From Rhodococcoides fascians A25f (GTDB lineage: Bacteria; Actinomycetota; Actinomycetes; Mycobacteriales; Mycobacteriaceae): DNA of 64,000 bases. Location of the stretch: the NCBI RefSeq assembly GCF_000760935.2, contig NZ_CP049744.1:5549501-5613500 (forward strand), written 5' to 3'. This document shows, one piece after another, positions 17,463 through 26,551 of this stretch. Within the stretch, counting starts at the first letter, position 1. Each line of letters opens with the position of its first letter. Both the position numbers and the translations under genes were made by a program. Under the pieces are notes generated by a model. That model had not been told where the DNA came from and did no database searches. It was given only the letters and a program-made list of their open reading frames with translations.

Positions 17463-18343
17463 TCCAGGTCCTCACCCCTCGTGAAGTTCCACTCGGCGGT
17501 CCCCGCGCCATGAAGGTTCGTCGCACCCTGCCCCACAAGGATCGATCCCTCATCGGCGCATGGTGTTTCGCCGATCACTACGGCCCGGAGCGCTCGCGCA
17601 TGGATGTCGCACCGCACCCGCACACCGGACTGCAGACGGTCAGCTGGCTGTTCTCGGGCGAGATCGAGCACCGCGACAGTGTGGGTTCGCACGCCATGGT
17701 TCGGCCGGGCGAACTGAACCTGATGACGGCCGGGCATGGCATCAGTCACTCCGAGGTCTCCACCCCGCAGACCGACATCCTGCACGGCATGCAGTTGTGG
17801 GTCGCTCTTCCGGCCGTATCCCGTTTTGTGGCACCGACATTCGAGCACTACGTGCCGGAACCGGTCACTGCACCCGGACTCGCCGCCCGAGTGTTCCTCG
17901 GCACCGTGCTCGGCGAGACCTCACCGGTGTCGACGTACACCCCACTGCTCGGGGCAGAGATGGTGCTCGACGCCGGCGCGCGGGTCACTCTCGAAGTCGA
18001 CCCGACGTTCGAGCACGGGATCATCGTCGACCGAGGATCGGTGACCCTGGCCGATGTCGATCTAGGCGCTGCCGAACTGGGTTATGTCGAACCCGGTGAA
18101 CACGAACTGCACCTGCACAATTCGATGCAGGAGCCGGTTCGGTTCCTGCTACTGGGCGGTCCGCCGTTCGGCGAGCAGATCGTGATGTGGTGGAACTTCG
18201 TCGGCCGCAGCCACGAAGACGTCGTCGAGTATCGAGCGGCCTACGAGGCCGAGAACGGTCAGTTCGGCACCGTCGAGGGCTATCCCGGGCCGCGGCTCCA
18301 TGCGCCCGAACTTCCGAACGCCCGCATGAAACCTCGCGGCTGA
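17459..18343 (+). CDS. Pirin-family bicupin protein
   Basis: A 294-residue cupin-fold pirin. The metal-binding histidines sit in APHPHTGLQTVSWL and MTAGHGISHSE in the N-terminal cupin; the C-terminal cupin ends with RFLLLGGPPFGEQIVMWWN, a pirin hallmark. Pirins are reported as iron-binding regulators or quercetinases, so the activity is open. The ATG at 17459 overlaps the marR stop codon (ATGA), indicating translational coupling. Convergent with rnhA, only 17 bases apart. Confidence 0.92.
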   Translation: MIQVLTPREVPLGGPRAMKVRRTLPHKDRSLIGAWCFADHYGPERSRMDVAPHPHTGLQTVSWLFSGEIEHRDSVGSHAMVRPGELNLMTAGHGISHSEVSTPQTDILHGMQLWVALPAVSRFVAPTFEHYVPEPVTAPGLAARVFLGTVLGETSPVSTYTPLLGAEMVLDAGARVTLEVDPTFEHGIIVDRGSVTLADVDLGAAELGYVEPGEHELHLHNSMQEPVRFLLLGGPPFGEQIVMWWNFVGRSHEDVVEYRAAYEAENGQFGTVEGYPGPRLHAPELPNARMKPRG

Positions 18344-18360
18344 CTGCCGAGCACAAACCG

Positions 18361-18975
18361 TCAGAACAGCGTCGCGATCTCCGGCTCCGACGACCGCGGA
18401 GCTGCGCTCTTGCGGCGCTGGGTCACAGCGGGCACGGCCTCGGCAGGCTCGTCCTCGGCAGGCTTGGTCACGGCAGGCTTGGTCACGGCCGGTGCGGTCA
18501 CGGCCGGTGCGGTCACGGCCGGCTTGGACCCGGCGTTGGCTCCCGCTGCTGCGATTGCCCTGGCAGCTTCGCCTGCCAAGGCGTCGGCTGCTTCGTTGAA
18601 GTGATTGCCGACGTGTCCACGGACCCACCGGAACCGGACGGGTCCTTCACGATCGGTGATGGCCCGCTCGATGTTCTGCACGAGCTCGAGGTTGCGTACC
18701 GGAGTGCCGCTCGCCGTCTTCCAACCCTTGCGCTTCCAGCCGGCGAGCCACTCGGACGCACACTTGATTGCGTACTGAGAATCGGACTCGATCAACAGCG
18801 GTTCGGGCCCGGGGTGGGCCAGCACTGCCTCGAGCAGGGCACGGAGCTCGGCTACCTGGTTGGTGCCCGAGGGCTCACCACCGGAGTTGCTCGGCCCCGT
18901 GTGGTTGACCCACGCCCACCCGATTGCTCCGCCGGGGTTACGCAGACACGAGCCGTCCGTACTCACGATGATCAC
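18361..18975 (-). CDS. rnhA: Ribonuclease HI with repetitive C-terminal tail
   Basis: Cleaves the RNA strand of RNA/DNA hybrids. The catalytic domain covers about residues 1-143, with carboxylates in STDGSCLRNPG (Asp7), NQVAELRALL (Glu), IESDSQYAI (Asp) and HFNEAADALA (Asp). A low-complexity tail of about 60 residues follows, made of A/K-PAVT units. I use the GTG at 18975, which puts VIIVSTDGS at the N-terminus as in the family; a longer frame to 19032 is possible. This is a plain RNase HI with a tail, unlike the mycobacterial RNase HI-phosphatase fusion. Confidence 0.92.
   Translation of the reverse strand: MIIVSTDGSCLRNPGGAIGWAWVNHTGPSNSGGEPSGTNQVAELRALLEAVLAHPGPEPLLIESDSQYAIKCASEWLAGWKRKGWKTASGTPVRNLELVQNIERAITDREGPVRFRWVRGHVGNHFNEAADALAGEAARAIAAAGANAGSKPAVTAPAVTAPAVTKPAVTKPAEDEPAEAVPAVTQRRKSAAPRSSEPEIATLF
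18451..18525 (-). repeat. 15-bp in-frame tandem repeat in rnhA
   Basis: Five consecutive 15-base units of the type GGTCACGGCCGGTGC (units start at 18451, 18466, 18481, 18496 and 18511; the first is degenerate). Being a multiple of three, copy-number changes would lengthen or shorten the Pro-Ala-Val-Thr tail of RNase HI without breaking the frame. Confidence 0.85.
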
Positions 18976-19087
18976 GGTCTCAGACCCTACGTCGGGCCAC
19001 CGACAAACTCCGGGTGACTCGCTCACCGCCATCGAGTTACTTGGTGATCGTCTGCGCTGTGCTGAGAACCGATCTCGGCGAACCGGG

Positions 19088-20281
19088 TCACGACGTGCCG
19101 GTACCCGTGGCCCTTCGGCCGTCGACGGTGAGCAGCACGAACGCCACCGCTGCCAGCGCCGCGATCAGCGCCGAGAACACCAGCCCCGCAGTCACCAGGC
19201 CCCACTCCGTCGCCGCAGCCCCGGCACCGATCACCGGGACCGAAATCGCCACGTAGAGCACGACGAAGAAGGTGGAGGTCACTTCGGCGCGCCGGTGCGG
19301 CGGAAGCTGCGCACCGATCGCGGCCATCCCGTTGCTGAACGTCACGCCCTGCCCGATTCCGCAGAGCAGCGCCGCGCACACCAACACGACCAGAGACGTC
19401 AGTAGCAACGACGCGGCAAGCAGCGCCAGACCGAACACCAAGACCAGGCATCCCCAGCGCTGAGCCGAGGTGGGATCGGCTGCGCGCAGCGTGATCTGGG
19501 CGGTCGCGGACGCGGCGAAGACGGCGAACACCACCACACCTGTGATCGCGTGATTGTCGATCCCCAGCACACCGGCGATGAATCCCGGTGAGACGGCGGT
19601 GAACAACCCCAGTACCGCGAACCCTGCGAAACCGCCCACCGCAGCGCGCAAGAACGTGCCGCGCACCTCCACCGGAACGGACAGACGCTGCACGTGCGGA
19701 CGCGCACCGGCGACGACTCGGACGGTTTCGGGCGCGAAGTACACAGCAACTGCCGCCACGAGAAGCAGCGCGATGTCGACGAAGAACGTCAGCCGCAAGG
19801 GCTGCGGCAGGTATTCCACCAACAGACCTGCCACCAGCGGCCCGAGACCCAGACCTCCGATATTGGCGGCCGTGGCGATCGCCGGAGCCCGATCACGCCA
19901 CGATTCGGGAACCAGTTCGAGCAGGGTCACCGTGGCGGTACCCACGAAGATCCCGGCCGAGACACCGGACAACACGCGCCCGATCACCAGGGCCGTCAAT
20001 GAGTCCGCGGTCACGAACACCACGGCACTGACGAGACCGAAAGCGATCGCCGCCAACAACATCGGACGTCGACCGAGCGAATCGGACCAGCGACCGAAGG
20101 CCAACAGTGCCCCGAGCACGCCCACTGCGTACGCGGCGAACACCAACGTGACGACGAATACCGAGAACCCGAATTCGAACTCGTACAACGCGTAGAGCGG
20201 CGTCGGCATCGTCGTGCCCATCATCGCGACGACGAACGCGAATGCGACCCCGACGAACGATGCTGCCCTCGATCGAGTCAC
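19088..20281 (-). CDS. MFS transporter (12-TM drug/metabolite exporter)
   Basis: A 397-residue major facilitator protein. The loop 2-3 motif A reads GRWSDSLGRRPMLL and motif C-like segments follow (GLGLGPLVAGLL), suggesting a drug:proton antiporter. Start moved to the GTG at 20281 (VTRSRAASFVGV) because AAGGAGGA lies six bases upstream; a longer frame to 20404 adds 41 basic, non-membrane residues. Divergent from the AlkA-like gene across a 122-base gap in which I see no clear operator. Substrate unknown. Confidence 0.9.
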   Translation of the reverse strand: MTRSRAASFVGVAFAFVVAMMGTTMPTPLYALYEFEFGFSVFVVTLVFAAYAVGVLGALLAFGRWSDSLGRRPMLLAAIAFGLVSAVVFVTADSLTALVIGRVLSGVSAGIFVGTATVTLLELVPESWRDRAPAIATAANIGGLGLGPLVAGLLVEYLPQPLRLTFFVDIALLLVAAVAVYFAPETVRVVAGARPHVQRLSVPVEVRGTFLRAAVGGFAGFAVLGLFTAVSPGFIAGVLGIDNHAITGVVVFAVFAASATAQITLRAADPTSAQRWGCLVLVFGLALLAASLLLTSLVVLVCAALLCGIGQGVTFSNGMAAIGAQLPPHRRAEVTSTFFVVLYVAISVPVIGAGAAATEWGLVTAGLVFSALIAALAAVAFVLLTVDGRRATGTGTS

Positions 20282-20403
20282 GGTTGTCCTCCTTGTACGG
20301 GTACACGATATTTCCCGTCGACTCCGCCGAGGGTGTTGACTGGGCTCTGCCAGAGATACACCGTCGACGCTGGTCCTGACAGTCCGGGAGGTGACGAACC
20401 GCA

Positions 20404-21336
20404 ATGTCCGACGCCACCGGGTCGAGCGGAACCGTACGCGTCGTCACGTCCGAGAAGCGGCTCGACGTGCGGATGTCGCTGTCGCCGTTGCGTCGGGGCC
20501 GCGGCGATCCCACCTACGAGTCGACGCCGGACGGCGGAATCTGGCGCACGTCGCGGATGAAGTCGGGTCCGGTGACCTACCGTCTGACCCAAGCGTCGCC
20601 GACCAGCGTCCAGGCCCGAGCATGGGGCCCCGGCGCACTCGAACTGCTGGACGCGGTGCCCGCGCTGCTCGGCCACGGCGACGATGCCAGCACATTCGCA
20701 CCGGAGCACCCGATTCTGCGAGAGGCACACCGGCAGCTGCCGCATCTGCGTCTCGGCCGAACCGACCTGGTACTCGAGGCGTTGATCCCGGCGATCATCG
20801 AGCAACGCGTACACGGCATTTCGGCGTTCGGTTCGTGGCGTTATCTGGTGAGCAAGTTCGGCGAGAGCGCACCGGGGCCGACTCCCAAGCCCATGTTCGT
20901 CTTCCCCGCACCCGACGTGTGGCGTCGTATCCCCTCGTGGGAGTACCACCGCGCCAACGTCGACCCCGCCCGGTCGAAGACCATCGTCCGCGCCGCGCAG
21001 GCGGCCGGACGCCTGGAGGAGGCGTCGACGATGACACCCGAGGATGCGCAACGCAGGCTGCGGGCGATCCCGGGCGTCGGTATCTGGACCGCGGCAGAGA
21101 CCGCGCAGCGTGCCCTGGGGGATCCCGACGCGTTATCGGTCGGCGACTATCACCTGGCTGCGGTGGTGGGTTGGTCGCTGTTGGGCAGGCCCATCAACGA
21201 CGCCGAAATGGTCGAGTACCTGCGGCCCCTGGCTCCGCATCGGCATCGCGCGATTCGCTTGCTGTACCTGAGTGGGAAGGCCACCAAGCCGAAGTTCGGT
21301 CCGCGAACCGCTCTGGTGGATCACACGTGGCACTGA
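20404..21336 (+). CDS. AlkA-like DNA-3-methyladenine glycosylase family protein
   Basis: A 310-residue helix-hairpin-helix base-excision glycosylase. The HhH is LRAIPGVGIWTAAETAQ, and the catalytic Asp lies in LSVGDYHL about 20 residues later, as in AlkA. The N-terminal part (about 1-110) corresponds to the variable AlkA N-domain. It should remove alkylated bases in the cytoplasm; substrate range cannot be read. Followed 51 bases later by an aldo/keto reductase. Confidence 0.87.
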   Translation: MSDATGSSGTVRVVTSEKRLDVRMSLSPLRRGRGDPTYESTPDGGIWRTSRMKSGPVTYRLTQASPTSVQARAWGPGALELLDAVPALLGHGDDASTFAPEHPILREAHRQLPHLRLGRTDLVLEALIPAIIEQRVHGISAFGSWRYLVSKFGESAPGPTPKPMFVFPAPDVWRRIPSWEYHRANVDPARSKTIVRAAQAAGRLEEASTMTPEDAQRRLRAIPGVGIWTAAETAQRALGDPDALSVGDYHLAAVVGWSLLGRPINDAEMVEYLRPLAPHRHRAIRLLYLSGKATKPKFGPRTALVDHTWH

Positions 21337-21387
21337 GCCCTCGGCTGCTCGTACAGTCGAGTTGTTCGCCAACGTAAGGAGTACTTC

Positions 21388-22332
21388 GTGGTTGCCATCG
21401 GCACGTCCGATCTCGACATCTTTCCGCTCGCCCTCGGCGGGAACACCTTCGGCTGGACCAGCGACGAGGCTGCGTCCTTCGAGATTCTCGACGCCTTCAC
21501 CGCCGGTGGAGGCAACTTCGTCGACACCGCCGACTCGTACTCGGCCTTTGCCGACGGCAACTCCGGCGGCGAGTCGGAGACGATCATCGGCAACTGGATA
21601 ACTGCCCGCGGCAACCGCGACGACGTCGTCATCGCCACCAAGGTCAGCCAACATCCCGAGTTCCGTGGGTTGGCCCCGGACAACATCCGAGCCGCGGCCG
21701 ACGCGTCGCTGGCCCGGCTGCAGACCGACCGCATCGACGTCTACTACGCGCACTACGACGACGACAAGACCCCGCTGGTGGAGTCCCTCGCCGCGTTCGA
21801 CGAGTTGGTCACGGCTGGCAAGGTTCGCTATGTCGCCATCTCGAACTACACCCCGGCGCGGGTGCGCGAGTGGCTCGAACTGGCGAAGGAGAACGGGTTC
21901 GCCGCTCCGATCGCGCTGCAACCGCACTACAACCTGGTCGCCCGCCGCGACTACGAGGGCGAACTGCAGAAGCTGGCCGTCGATCACGACCTCGGCGTGT
22001 TTCCCTACTTCTCCCTCGCTGCCGGATTCCTGACGGGCAAGTACCGCACCCGCGAGGACCTGGCCGGCCAACAGCGCGAGCGGCTGACCACGGGATACTT
22101 CTCCGATGCCGGGCTCGATGTGGTGCAGGGCCTGCGTGAGATCGCCGAATCGCGATCCGCGGAGATTTCGAGCGTTGCACTGGCCTGGCTGCTGGCTCGT
22201 CCGGGCATCACTGCGCCCATTGCCAGTGCGAGCAAGATTTCTCAGCTGCCCGCCCTGCTCGACGCACCGGCTTTGGCTCTGACCAGTCAGGAAGTCGAGA
22301 AACTGACGGTTCTGTCCGACGCCGTGGCATAG
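21388..22332 (+). CDS. Aldo/keto reductase
   Basis: A 314-residue NADPH-dependent (beta/alpha)8 oxidoreductase. The catalytic tetrad is visible: Asp and Tyr in NFVDTADSYSAF, Lys in VVIATKVS and His in VYYAHYDDD. The C-terminal cofactor loop is APIASASKISQL. GTG start with AAGGAG nine bases before it. A hairpin terminator follows immediately. Substrate unknown. Confidence 0.92.
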   Translation: MVAIGTSDLDIFPLALGGNTFGWTSDEAASFEILDAFTAGGGNFVDTADSYSAFADGNSGGESETIIGNWITARGNRDDVVIATKVSQHPEFRGLAPDNIRAAADASLARLQTDRIDVYYAHYDDDKTPLVESLAAFDELVTAGKVRYVAISNYTPARVREWLELAKENGFAAPIALQPHYNLVARRDYEGELQKLAVDHDLGVFPYFSLAAGFLTGKYRTREDLAGQQRERLTTGYFSDAGLDVVQGLREIAESRSAEISSVALAWLLARPGITAPIASASKISQLPALLDAPALALTSQEVEKLTVLSDAVA

Positions 22333-22347
22333 AACACGAAAGTTGTA

Positions 22348-22387
22348 GTCAGCAACCGGGAACAGAACGAGTTCCCCGGTTGCTGAC
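22348..22387 (+). terminator. Hairpin terminator after the aldo/keto reductase
   Basis: GTCAGCAACCGGGAAC and GTTCCCCGGTTGCTGAC pair as a long stem with a single unpaired base (three Gs against four Cs). It directly follows the reductase stop codon and precedes the MFS gene. The one-base defect is in a G run, the same error type as the frameshifts nearby. Confidence 0.75.
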
Positions 22388-22393
22388 CTTCGG

Positions 22394-23694
22394 GTGGCCC
22401 CAGCATCGAACACGTCGTCAACGAACACAGCCGTAGCCAGCACGCCGGTGACCGACACCTCGGCTCCGGTGACCGAGCCGACGTCGCGGGAGCGCCTGCG
22501 GGTGATTCTCGTACTCGGCGCGCTCATCGCCCTCGGTCCGCTGACCATCGACATGTACCTGCCGGCTCTACCGGCCATCGCCGACGACCTGAACACTCCG
22601 TCGTCCGCCGTGCAGCTCACGCTCGCCGGCACGTTGGTCGGGCTCGCCCTCGGACAACTCGTCATCGGGCCGCTGTCGGACATCGTCGGGCGACGGCTTC
22701 CCCTGATCGTCGGTACCGGCGTGCACATCCTCGCTTCCGTGGCCTGCATCGTGGCCCCGAACATCGCCGTGCTCGGTGGCTTACGCGTCGTGCAGGGTCT
22801 CGGAGCTGCGGCGGCAGCGGTGGTGGCGATGGCCATCGTGCGCGATCTGTTCACCGGCCGCGCTGCCGCCACCGTGCTGTCGCGTCTGATGCTCGTCATG
22901 GGCGTCGCGCCCGTGCTGGCTCCGTCGCTCGGCGGTGCCGTGCTGCTGGTCGGATCATGGCGTCTCGTCTTCGCAGCGCTGGCGATCCTGGGCGTCGGCC
23001 TTTTGACGTTGGCGATCGTGTCGCTGCGCGAGACCCTGCCACCCGAGCGTCGTCGAGCCAGTGGCGTCATGCCGGTGTTGCGCACCTACCGCTCGCTGTT
23101 GCGTGATGCCCAGTTCGTCGTACTCGTCCTGGTCGCCGCACTGGCGATGTCGTCGCTGTTCGCCTACGTGGCCGGGTCGTCGTTCGTGCTGCAGGAGGAG
23201 TTCGGCCTCGACGAGCAGCAGTTCGCGATCGTCTTCGCTGCAGGCGCGATTTCCCTGATCGGCGCGTCCCAGCTCAACGTCCTGCTGCTCGGACGCTTCG
23301 CACCGGTACAGATCGTCCTGTCGGCACTGTCGTTCGGCGTCGTCGCCGGCGGCGTCATGGTGGCATTGGCGGTGACCGGGACCGGCGGTATGGCGGGATT
23401 CGTCGTCCCGCTGTGGTTCGTGCTCGGGGCGTCGGATTCGTGATGCCCAACGCTCCCGCACTCGCCCTGTCTCGGCACGGTGAGGCCGCCGGTGGTGCTG
23501 CTGCACTCCTCGGAGCGGCGCAGTTCGGTCTCGGTGCCATCGTCGCGCCCATCGTCGGCGCACTCGGAAACGATGCGGTGGCCGTGTCCACGACGATGGT
23601 CGTGACGTCCGCTGCAGCACTGATCGCCCTGGGCGTCATCACCGCGCGGTCGTCTGCGCCGCAACCGGCCGAGGGAGTGGCACCCACCCACTAG
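22394..23694 (+). pseudogene. Bcr/CflA-type multidrug MFS exporter, one frameshift
   Basis: A 12-TM drug resistance transporter of about 433 residues if repaired. Family marks include TIDMYLPALPAIADDL in helix 1, GPLSDIVGRRLPLIVG (motif A) and RVVQGLGAAAAAVVAMAIVRDLF (helix 4). The frame from GTG 22394 breaks after LWFVLGA at about 23429; the last two helices continue in the next frame (GVGFVMPNAPALALSRH to 23694). One missing G in the GGGG run at 23428-23431 restores the protein. This may be a sequencing artefact rather than a true pseudogene. Stop is followed closely by the DUF309 gene, suggesting an operon. Confidence 0.88.
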
Positions 23695-23704
23695 GGTGAC
23701 CGCC

Positions 23705-24220
23705 ATGACCGAACGCGAGCGCGATGCGCGCGGTAAACCCCTCAATGCCAGGCCTCGCGACGGTCTCGGGCGGCCACTCGCCCGCGGTGGAAGCGGAACC
23801 CCACGCGTGCCCGACGACGTACGACTTCCGCCCGGCGCAGCTCTCGTCGAGGCACAGAAGTTTCTCGATGCGAACATGCCGTTCCACGCACACGAAGTAC
23901 TCGAGGGCACGTGGAAGAGCTGCCCGACCGACGAGCGTCCGTTGTGGCAGGGTCTCGCCCAACTCGCCGTCGGGCTGACGCACCTTCTCCGCGGCAATCG
24001 CATCGGTGCCGCGTCGCTGCTTCGGCAAGGACACGATCGCTTGATCGGCTTCGAGGCCGACCCACCGCACAGTGTCGACGTCAGCGGCTTGTTGGCCTGG
24101 TCCGAAGGGCTGCTGGACGACCTGGAGACCGGAACCCTGCCGGTCTCCCCCGGTGTTCCGATGCTGCGCGCCACCGATCCCCGCCGGGGTGTGCCGGCAC
24201 CCGATTCCGGCTCGAGCTAG
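23705..24220 (+). CDS. DUF309-family protein
   Basis: A 171-residue small soluble protein with the DUF309 helical core FLDANMPFHAHEVLEGTWK ... RPLWQGLAQLAVGLTHLLRGN, whose E/H-rich helices are conserved in the family. Start ATG at 23705 (an in-frame GTG lies three codons upstream). Ten bases after the MFS stop codon, so probably cotranscribed. Role unknown. Confidence 0.85.
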   Translation: MTERERDARGKPLNARPRDGLGRPLARGGSGTPRVPDDVRLPPGAALVEAQKFLDANMPFHAHEVLEGTWKSCPTDERPLWQGLAQLAVGLTHLLRGNRIGAASLLRQGHDRLIGFEADPPHSVDVSGLLAWSEGLLDDLETGTLPVSPGVPMLRATDPRRGVPAPDSGSS

Positions 24221-24230
24221 CCTGAGAGAA

Positions 24231-24249
24231 TTAGGTAAGGCTAGGACAA
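24231..24249 (+). promoter_or_regulatory. Candidate IdeR/DtxR iron box
   Basis: TTAGGTAAGGCTAGGACAA agrees with the DtxR/IdeR consensus at 14 of 19 positions; the left half is nearly perfect and the right half is weak. It lies 12 bases before the condensation-like gene, overlapping the expected promoter. Weaker than the box at 3302-3320. Confidence 0.5.
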
Positions 24250-24261
24250 TCTGCACCGGAA

Positions 24262-24999
24262 GTGGGGTTCGTCGGCGTGACCGTGTTCGCACCGCTGAGA
24301 GTCGCACGACAGGGACTCTCAGGGGAGACCATCAGCCCAGCTCAGCTCGGACGCACCCTGTGCACCGAGGTCGCCGAACAGGTTCCCTACTGGGTTGCCG
24401 TGTTGACCCCCGCCGAGCGGCCTCTGCTCGACGCCCGATCGGCATCGGGTCGTTCCGAGCAGGCTTCGGTGACGCTCGACCTTCCCCAGAGCCCTCACCA
24501 CCCCCATGCCCTGCTGCTCGCGGCGCTCGGGTCGGCGGTGTGCACGTGGCAGCGGAACAACCGACGTGGCTCGTCGGCCGGCGTGCTGGTCGACCTGGAT
24601 CTCGACGCCACGAGCGCAGTGCACCCGGTTCGCCTCCCCGCCGTCCACACCGACGCGCTCGCCGTGCCCACGCACGGCAAGAACCTCGTCGACGATGTCT
24701 CCAGGAAACTGGACTCGGTGCCGAACGGCGGCCGCGACTACGCGCTCACCCGCAACTATCCCGCGCTCGCATCACGCGCAGGGGCGCAGATCATCGTGCG
24801 TGACCACACATCGACGGAGCCGAAGGACGGATACGCGATCGATGTCAGGATTGCTGTCACGGACGCCGGCACCGCGGTGGCACGGGTCAGCTGGGCCGGC
24901 GAACTGCAGGAAGTCGACGAGCTGATCCGACTGTGGTCGGTAGCCGTCCATCACCTGACAACGACGGCAGCCGCGGCTACAGGCTCTTCAGCAGCCTGA
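24262..24999 (+). CDS. Orphan NRPS condensation/epimerisation-domain-like protein
   Basis: A 245-residue protein that resembles the C-terminal half of a non-ribosomal peptide synthetase epimerisation/condensation domain: EQVPYWVAVLTPAERPLLD, HALLLAALGSAVCTWQ and KLDSVPNGGRDYALTR match the order of E-domain core segments, while the catalytic HHxxxDG is absent. No adenylation or carrier domain is attached, and the nearest NRPS-like gene is 4.3 kb away. The iron box upstream suggests a tie to siderophore metabolism. Starts at GTG 24262 or GTG 24277; neither has a strong ribosome site. Its 3' end overlaps the convergent endonuclease gene by 23 bases. Confidence 0.65.
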   Translation: MGFVGVTVFAPLRVARQGLSGETISPAQLGRTLCTEVAEQVPYWVAVLTPAERPLLDARSASGRSEQASVTLDLPQSPHHPHALLLAALGSAVCTWQRNNRRGSSAGVLVDLDLDATSAVHPVRLPAVHTDALAVPTHGKNLVDDVSRKLDSVPNGGRDYALTRNYPALASRAGAQIIVRDHTSTEPKDGYAIDVRIAVTDAGTAVARVSWAGELQEVDELIRLWSVAVHHLTTTAAAATGSSAA

Positions 25000-25741
25000 C
25001 GTCGTCCTCGATGCCTTCGGGCGGCGTCTCGAGAATCACCGGCGCGTCGGCGGCCAATGCGACGGCGGTCAGGATCTCGGCGTCGATGGTTCCGGTGCCG
25101 AGGTTAGCGTGTCGGTCTCTGGCCGAGTCGAACTCGTCGCGCGAGTTGTTCAGGTGCACCAGATCGATTCGTCCGGTGATGGCTTTGATGCGGTCGACGA
25201 CGTCGACGAGATCCTCGCCCCCGGCCCACGCATGGCAGGTGTCGAGGCAGAAGCCGGCACCGAACTCGCCGATCGCATCCCAGAGCCGGGCGATGTCGTC
25301 GAAGTGACGCGCCATCGCCGAATCCCCACCCGCGGTGTTCTCGACGAAGATCGGCACCGCGAAGCCGCCCTGCTCGGCCTGACGCTCGAAGAGCTTGCGC
25401 CAGTTGTCGATTCCCTTGGCGGTATCCTCGCCCTCGCGGACGTGGCCGCCGTGGACGACCAGCCCGATGGCCCCGATCTCGGCTGCGGCAGCCGCCTGCT
25501 CGACGACGGCCTTCCTGGACGGGATGCGAATCCGATTGTTCAAGCTCGCGACGTTGAGCACGTACGACGAGTGCACCACCACATCGACCGAGCCGGCCAG
25601 CAGAGCCTCACCCTGCGGGTGTGGTTCGAGCTTGTTCCACTTCTGCGGATCGGTGAGAAACATCTGGACTAGATCGACGCCGAGCGCCTCGGCGGTACCG
25701 AGAGGGTCGGTGCTGTCGCGGACGTGTGCTCCGATGCGCAT
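24977..25741 (-). CDS. nfo: Endonuclease IV (AP endonuclease)
   Basis: A 254-residue TIM-barrel nuclease that cuts at abasic sites in base-excision repair. Metal-ligand segments are RIGAHVRDS, VVHSSYVLNVAS, GLVVHGGHVREGED, IFVENTAGGDS, FCLDTCHAWAGG, LVHLNNSRDEF, and a final VILETPPEG. The length is close to the mycobacterial enzyme. I use ATG 25741 (MRIGAHV); ATGs at 25750 and 25753 are also possible and the open frame upstream to 25975 is not convincing. Confidence 0.92.
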   Translation of the reverse strand: MRIGAHVRDSTDPLGTAEALGVDLVQMFLTDPQKWNKLEPHPQGEALLAGSVDVVVHSSYVLNVASLNNRIRIPSRKAVVEQAAAAAEIGAIGLVVHGGHVREGEDTAKGIDNWRKLFERQAEQGGFAVPIFVENTAGGDSAMARHFDDIARLWDAIGEFGAGFCLDTCHAWAGGEDLVDVVDRIKAITGRIDLVHLNNSRDEFDSARDRHANLGTGTIDAEILTAVALAADAPVILETPPEGIEDDVRLLKSL

Positions 25742-25816
25742 GACGTCCATCATAGGGGTCGTGTTCAGGGTCTCCCCTGATAGCAACCGGCGCAGAACAC
25801 TGAAACACTGGAGCGT

Positions 25817-26551
25817 ATGAGCGACATTGCCGCGCGCGCGGTCGACGTATCGAAGGTCTACGGCTCCGGGGACACCCAGGTGCACGCACTGTCCGGGGTG
25901 AGCGTCGAGTTCGCTCGCGGAGAATTCACCGCCATCATGGGCCCGTCGGGTTCGGGCAAGTCCACCCTCATGCATTGTCTGGCCGGATTGGACACCGCGT
26001 CGTCGGGCACGGTGACCATCGGAGACACCGAGCTGACGGCGCTCTCCGACAAGGAGATGACCGGATTACGCAGGGACCGAATCGGATTCGTGTTCCAGGC
26101 ATTCAATCTGGTGCCCACGCTGACCGCGCTGGAGAACATCACCCTGCCACTCGACATCGCGGGCCGCGCCCCGGATCAGGGGTGGCTCGACACCGTCGTC
26201 GACCGACTCGGCCTCCGCGATCGCCTCGATCACCGCCCCAGCGAACTCTCGGGCGGGCAGCAACAACGAGTGGCGTGCGCCCGCGCGCTCGCCGGCCGAC
26301 CCGACATCGTGTTCGGCGACGAGCCAACCGGCAACCTGGATTCTCGCTCCTCCGGCGAGGTGCTGTCGATTCTGCGCACTGCCGCAGACGAATTCGACCA
26401 GACCGTCGTCATCGTCACCCACGATCCACGCGCAGCCAGCTATGCCGACCGCGTCGTGTTCCTCGCCGACGGTGCCGTCATCGATCAGCTGAACTCGCCC
26501 ACGGCCGACGCCGTACTCGAGCGGATGAAGAAGCTGGAAACGGTCCGATAA
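25817..26551 (+). CDS. ABC transporter ATP-binding protein, MacB/LolD type
   Basis: A 244-residue ATPase with Walker A GPSGSGKST (near 41-49), Q-loop FVFQAFNLVPTLTALEN, signature LSGGQQQRVACARAL, Walker B DIVFGDEPTGNLDS and H-loop IVTHDPRAAS. The Q-loop context and DEPTGNLD are typical of MacB/LolD/FtsE-type mechanotransmission transporters. Overlaps the FtsX-like permease gene in TAATG, so the two form one transporter. Confidence 0.95.
   Translation: MSDIAARAVDVSKVYGSGDTQVHALSGVSVEFARGEFTAIMGPSGSGKSTLMHCLAGLDTASSGTVTIGDTELTALSDKEMTGLRRDRIGFVFQAFNLVPTLTALENITLPLDIAGRAPDQGWLDTVVDRLGLRDRLDHRPSELSGGQQQRVACARALAGRPDIVFGDEPTGNLDSRSSGEVLSILRTAADEFDQTVVIVTHDPRAASYADRVVFLADGAVIDQLNSPTADAVLERMKKLETVR

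Noticed and set aside
21133..23085. 650-codon open frame on the minus strand
   Set aside because: It lies antisense to the AlkA-like, aldo/keto reductase and MFS genes and its translation is low-complexity Arg/Thr/Ser/Pro sequence with no domain; a high-GC shadow.
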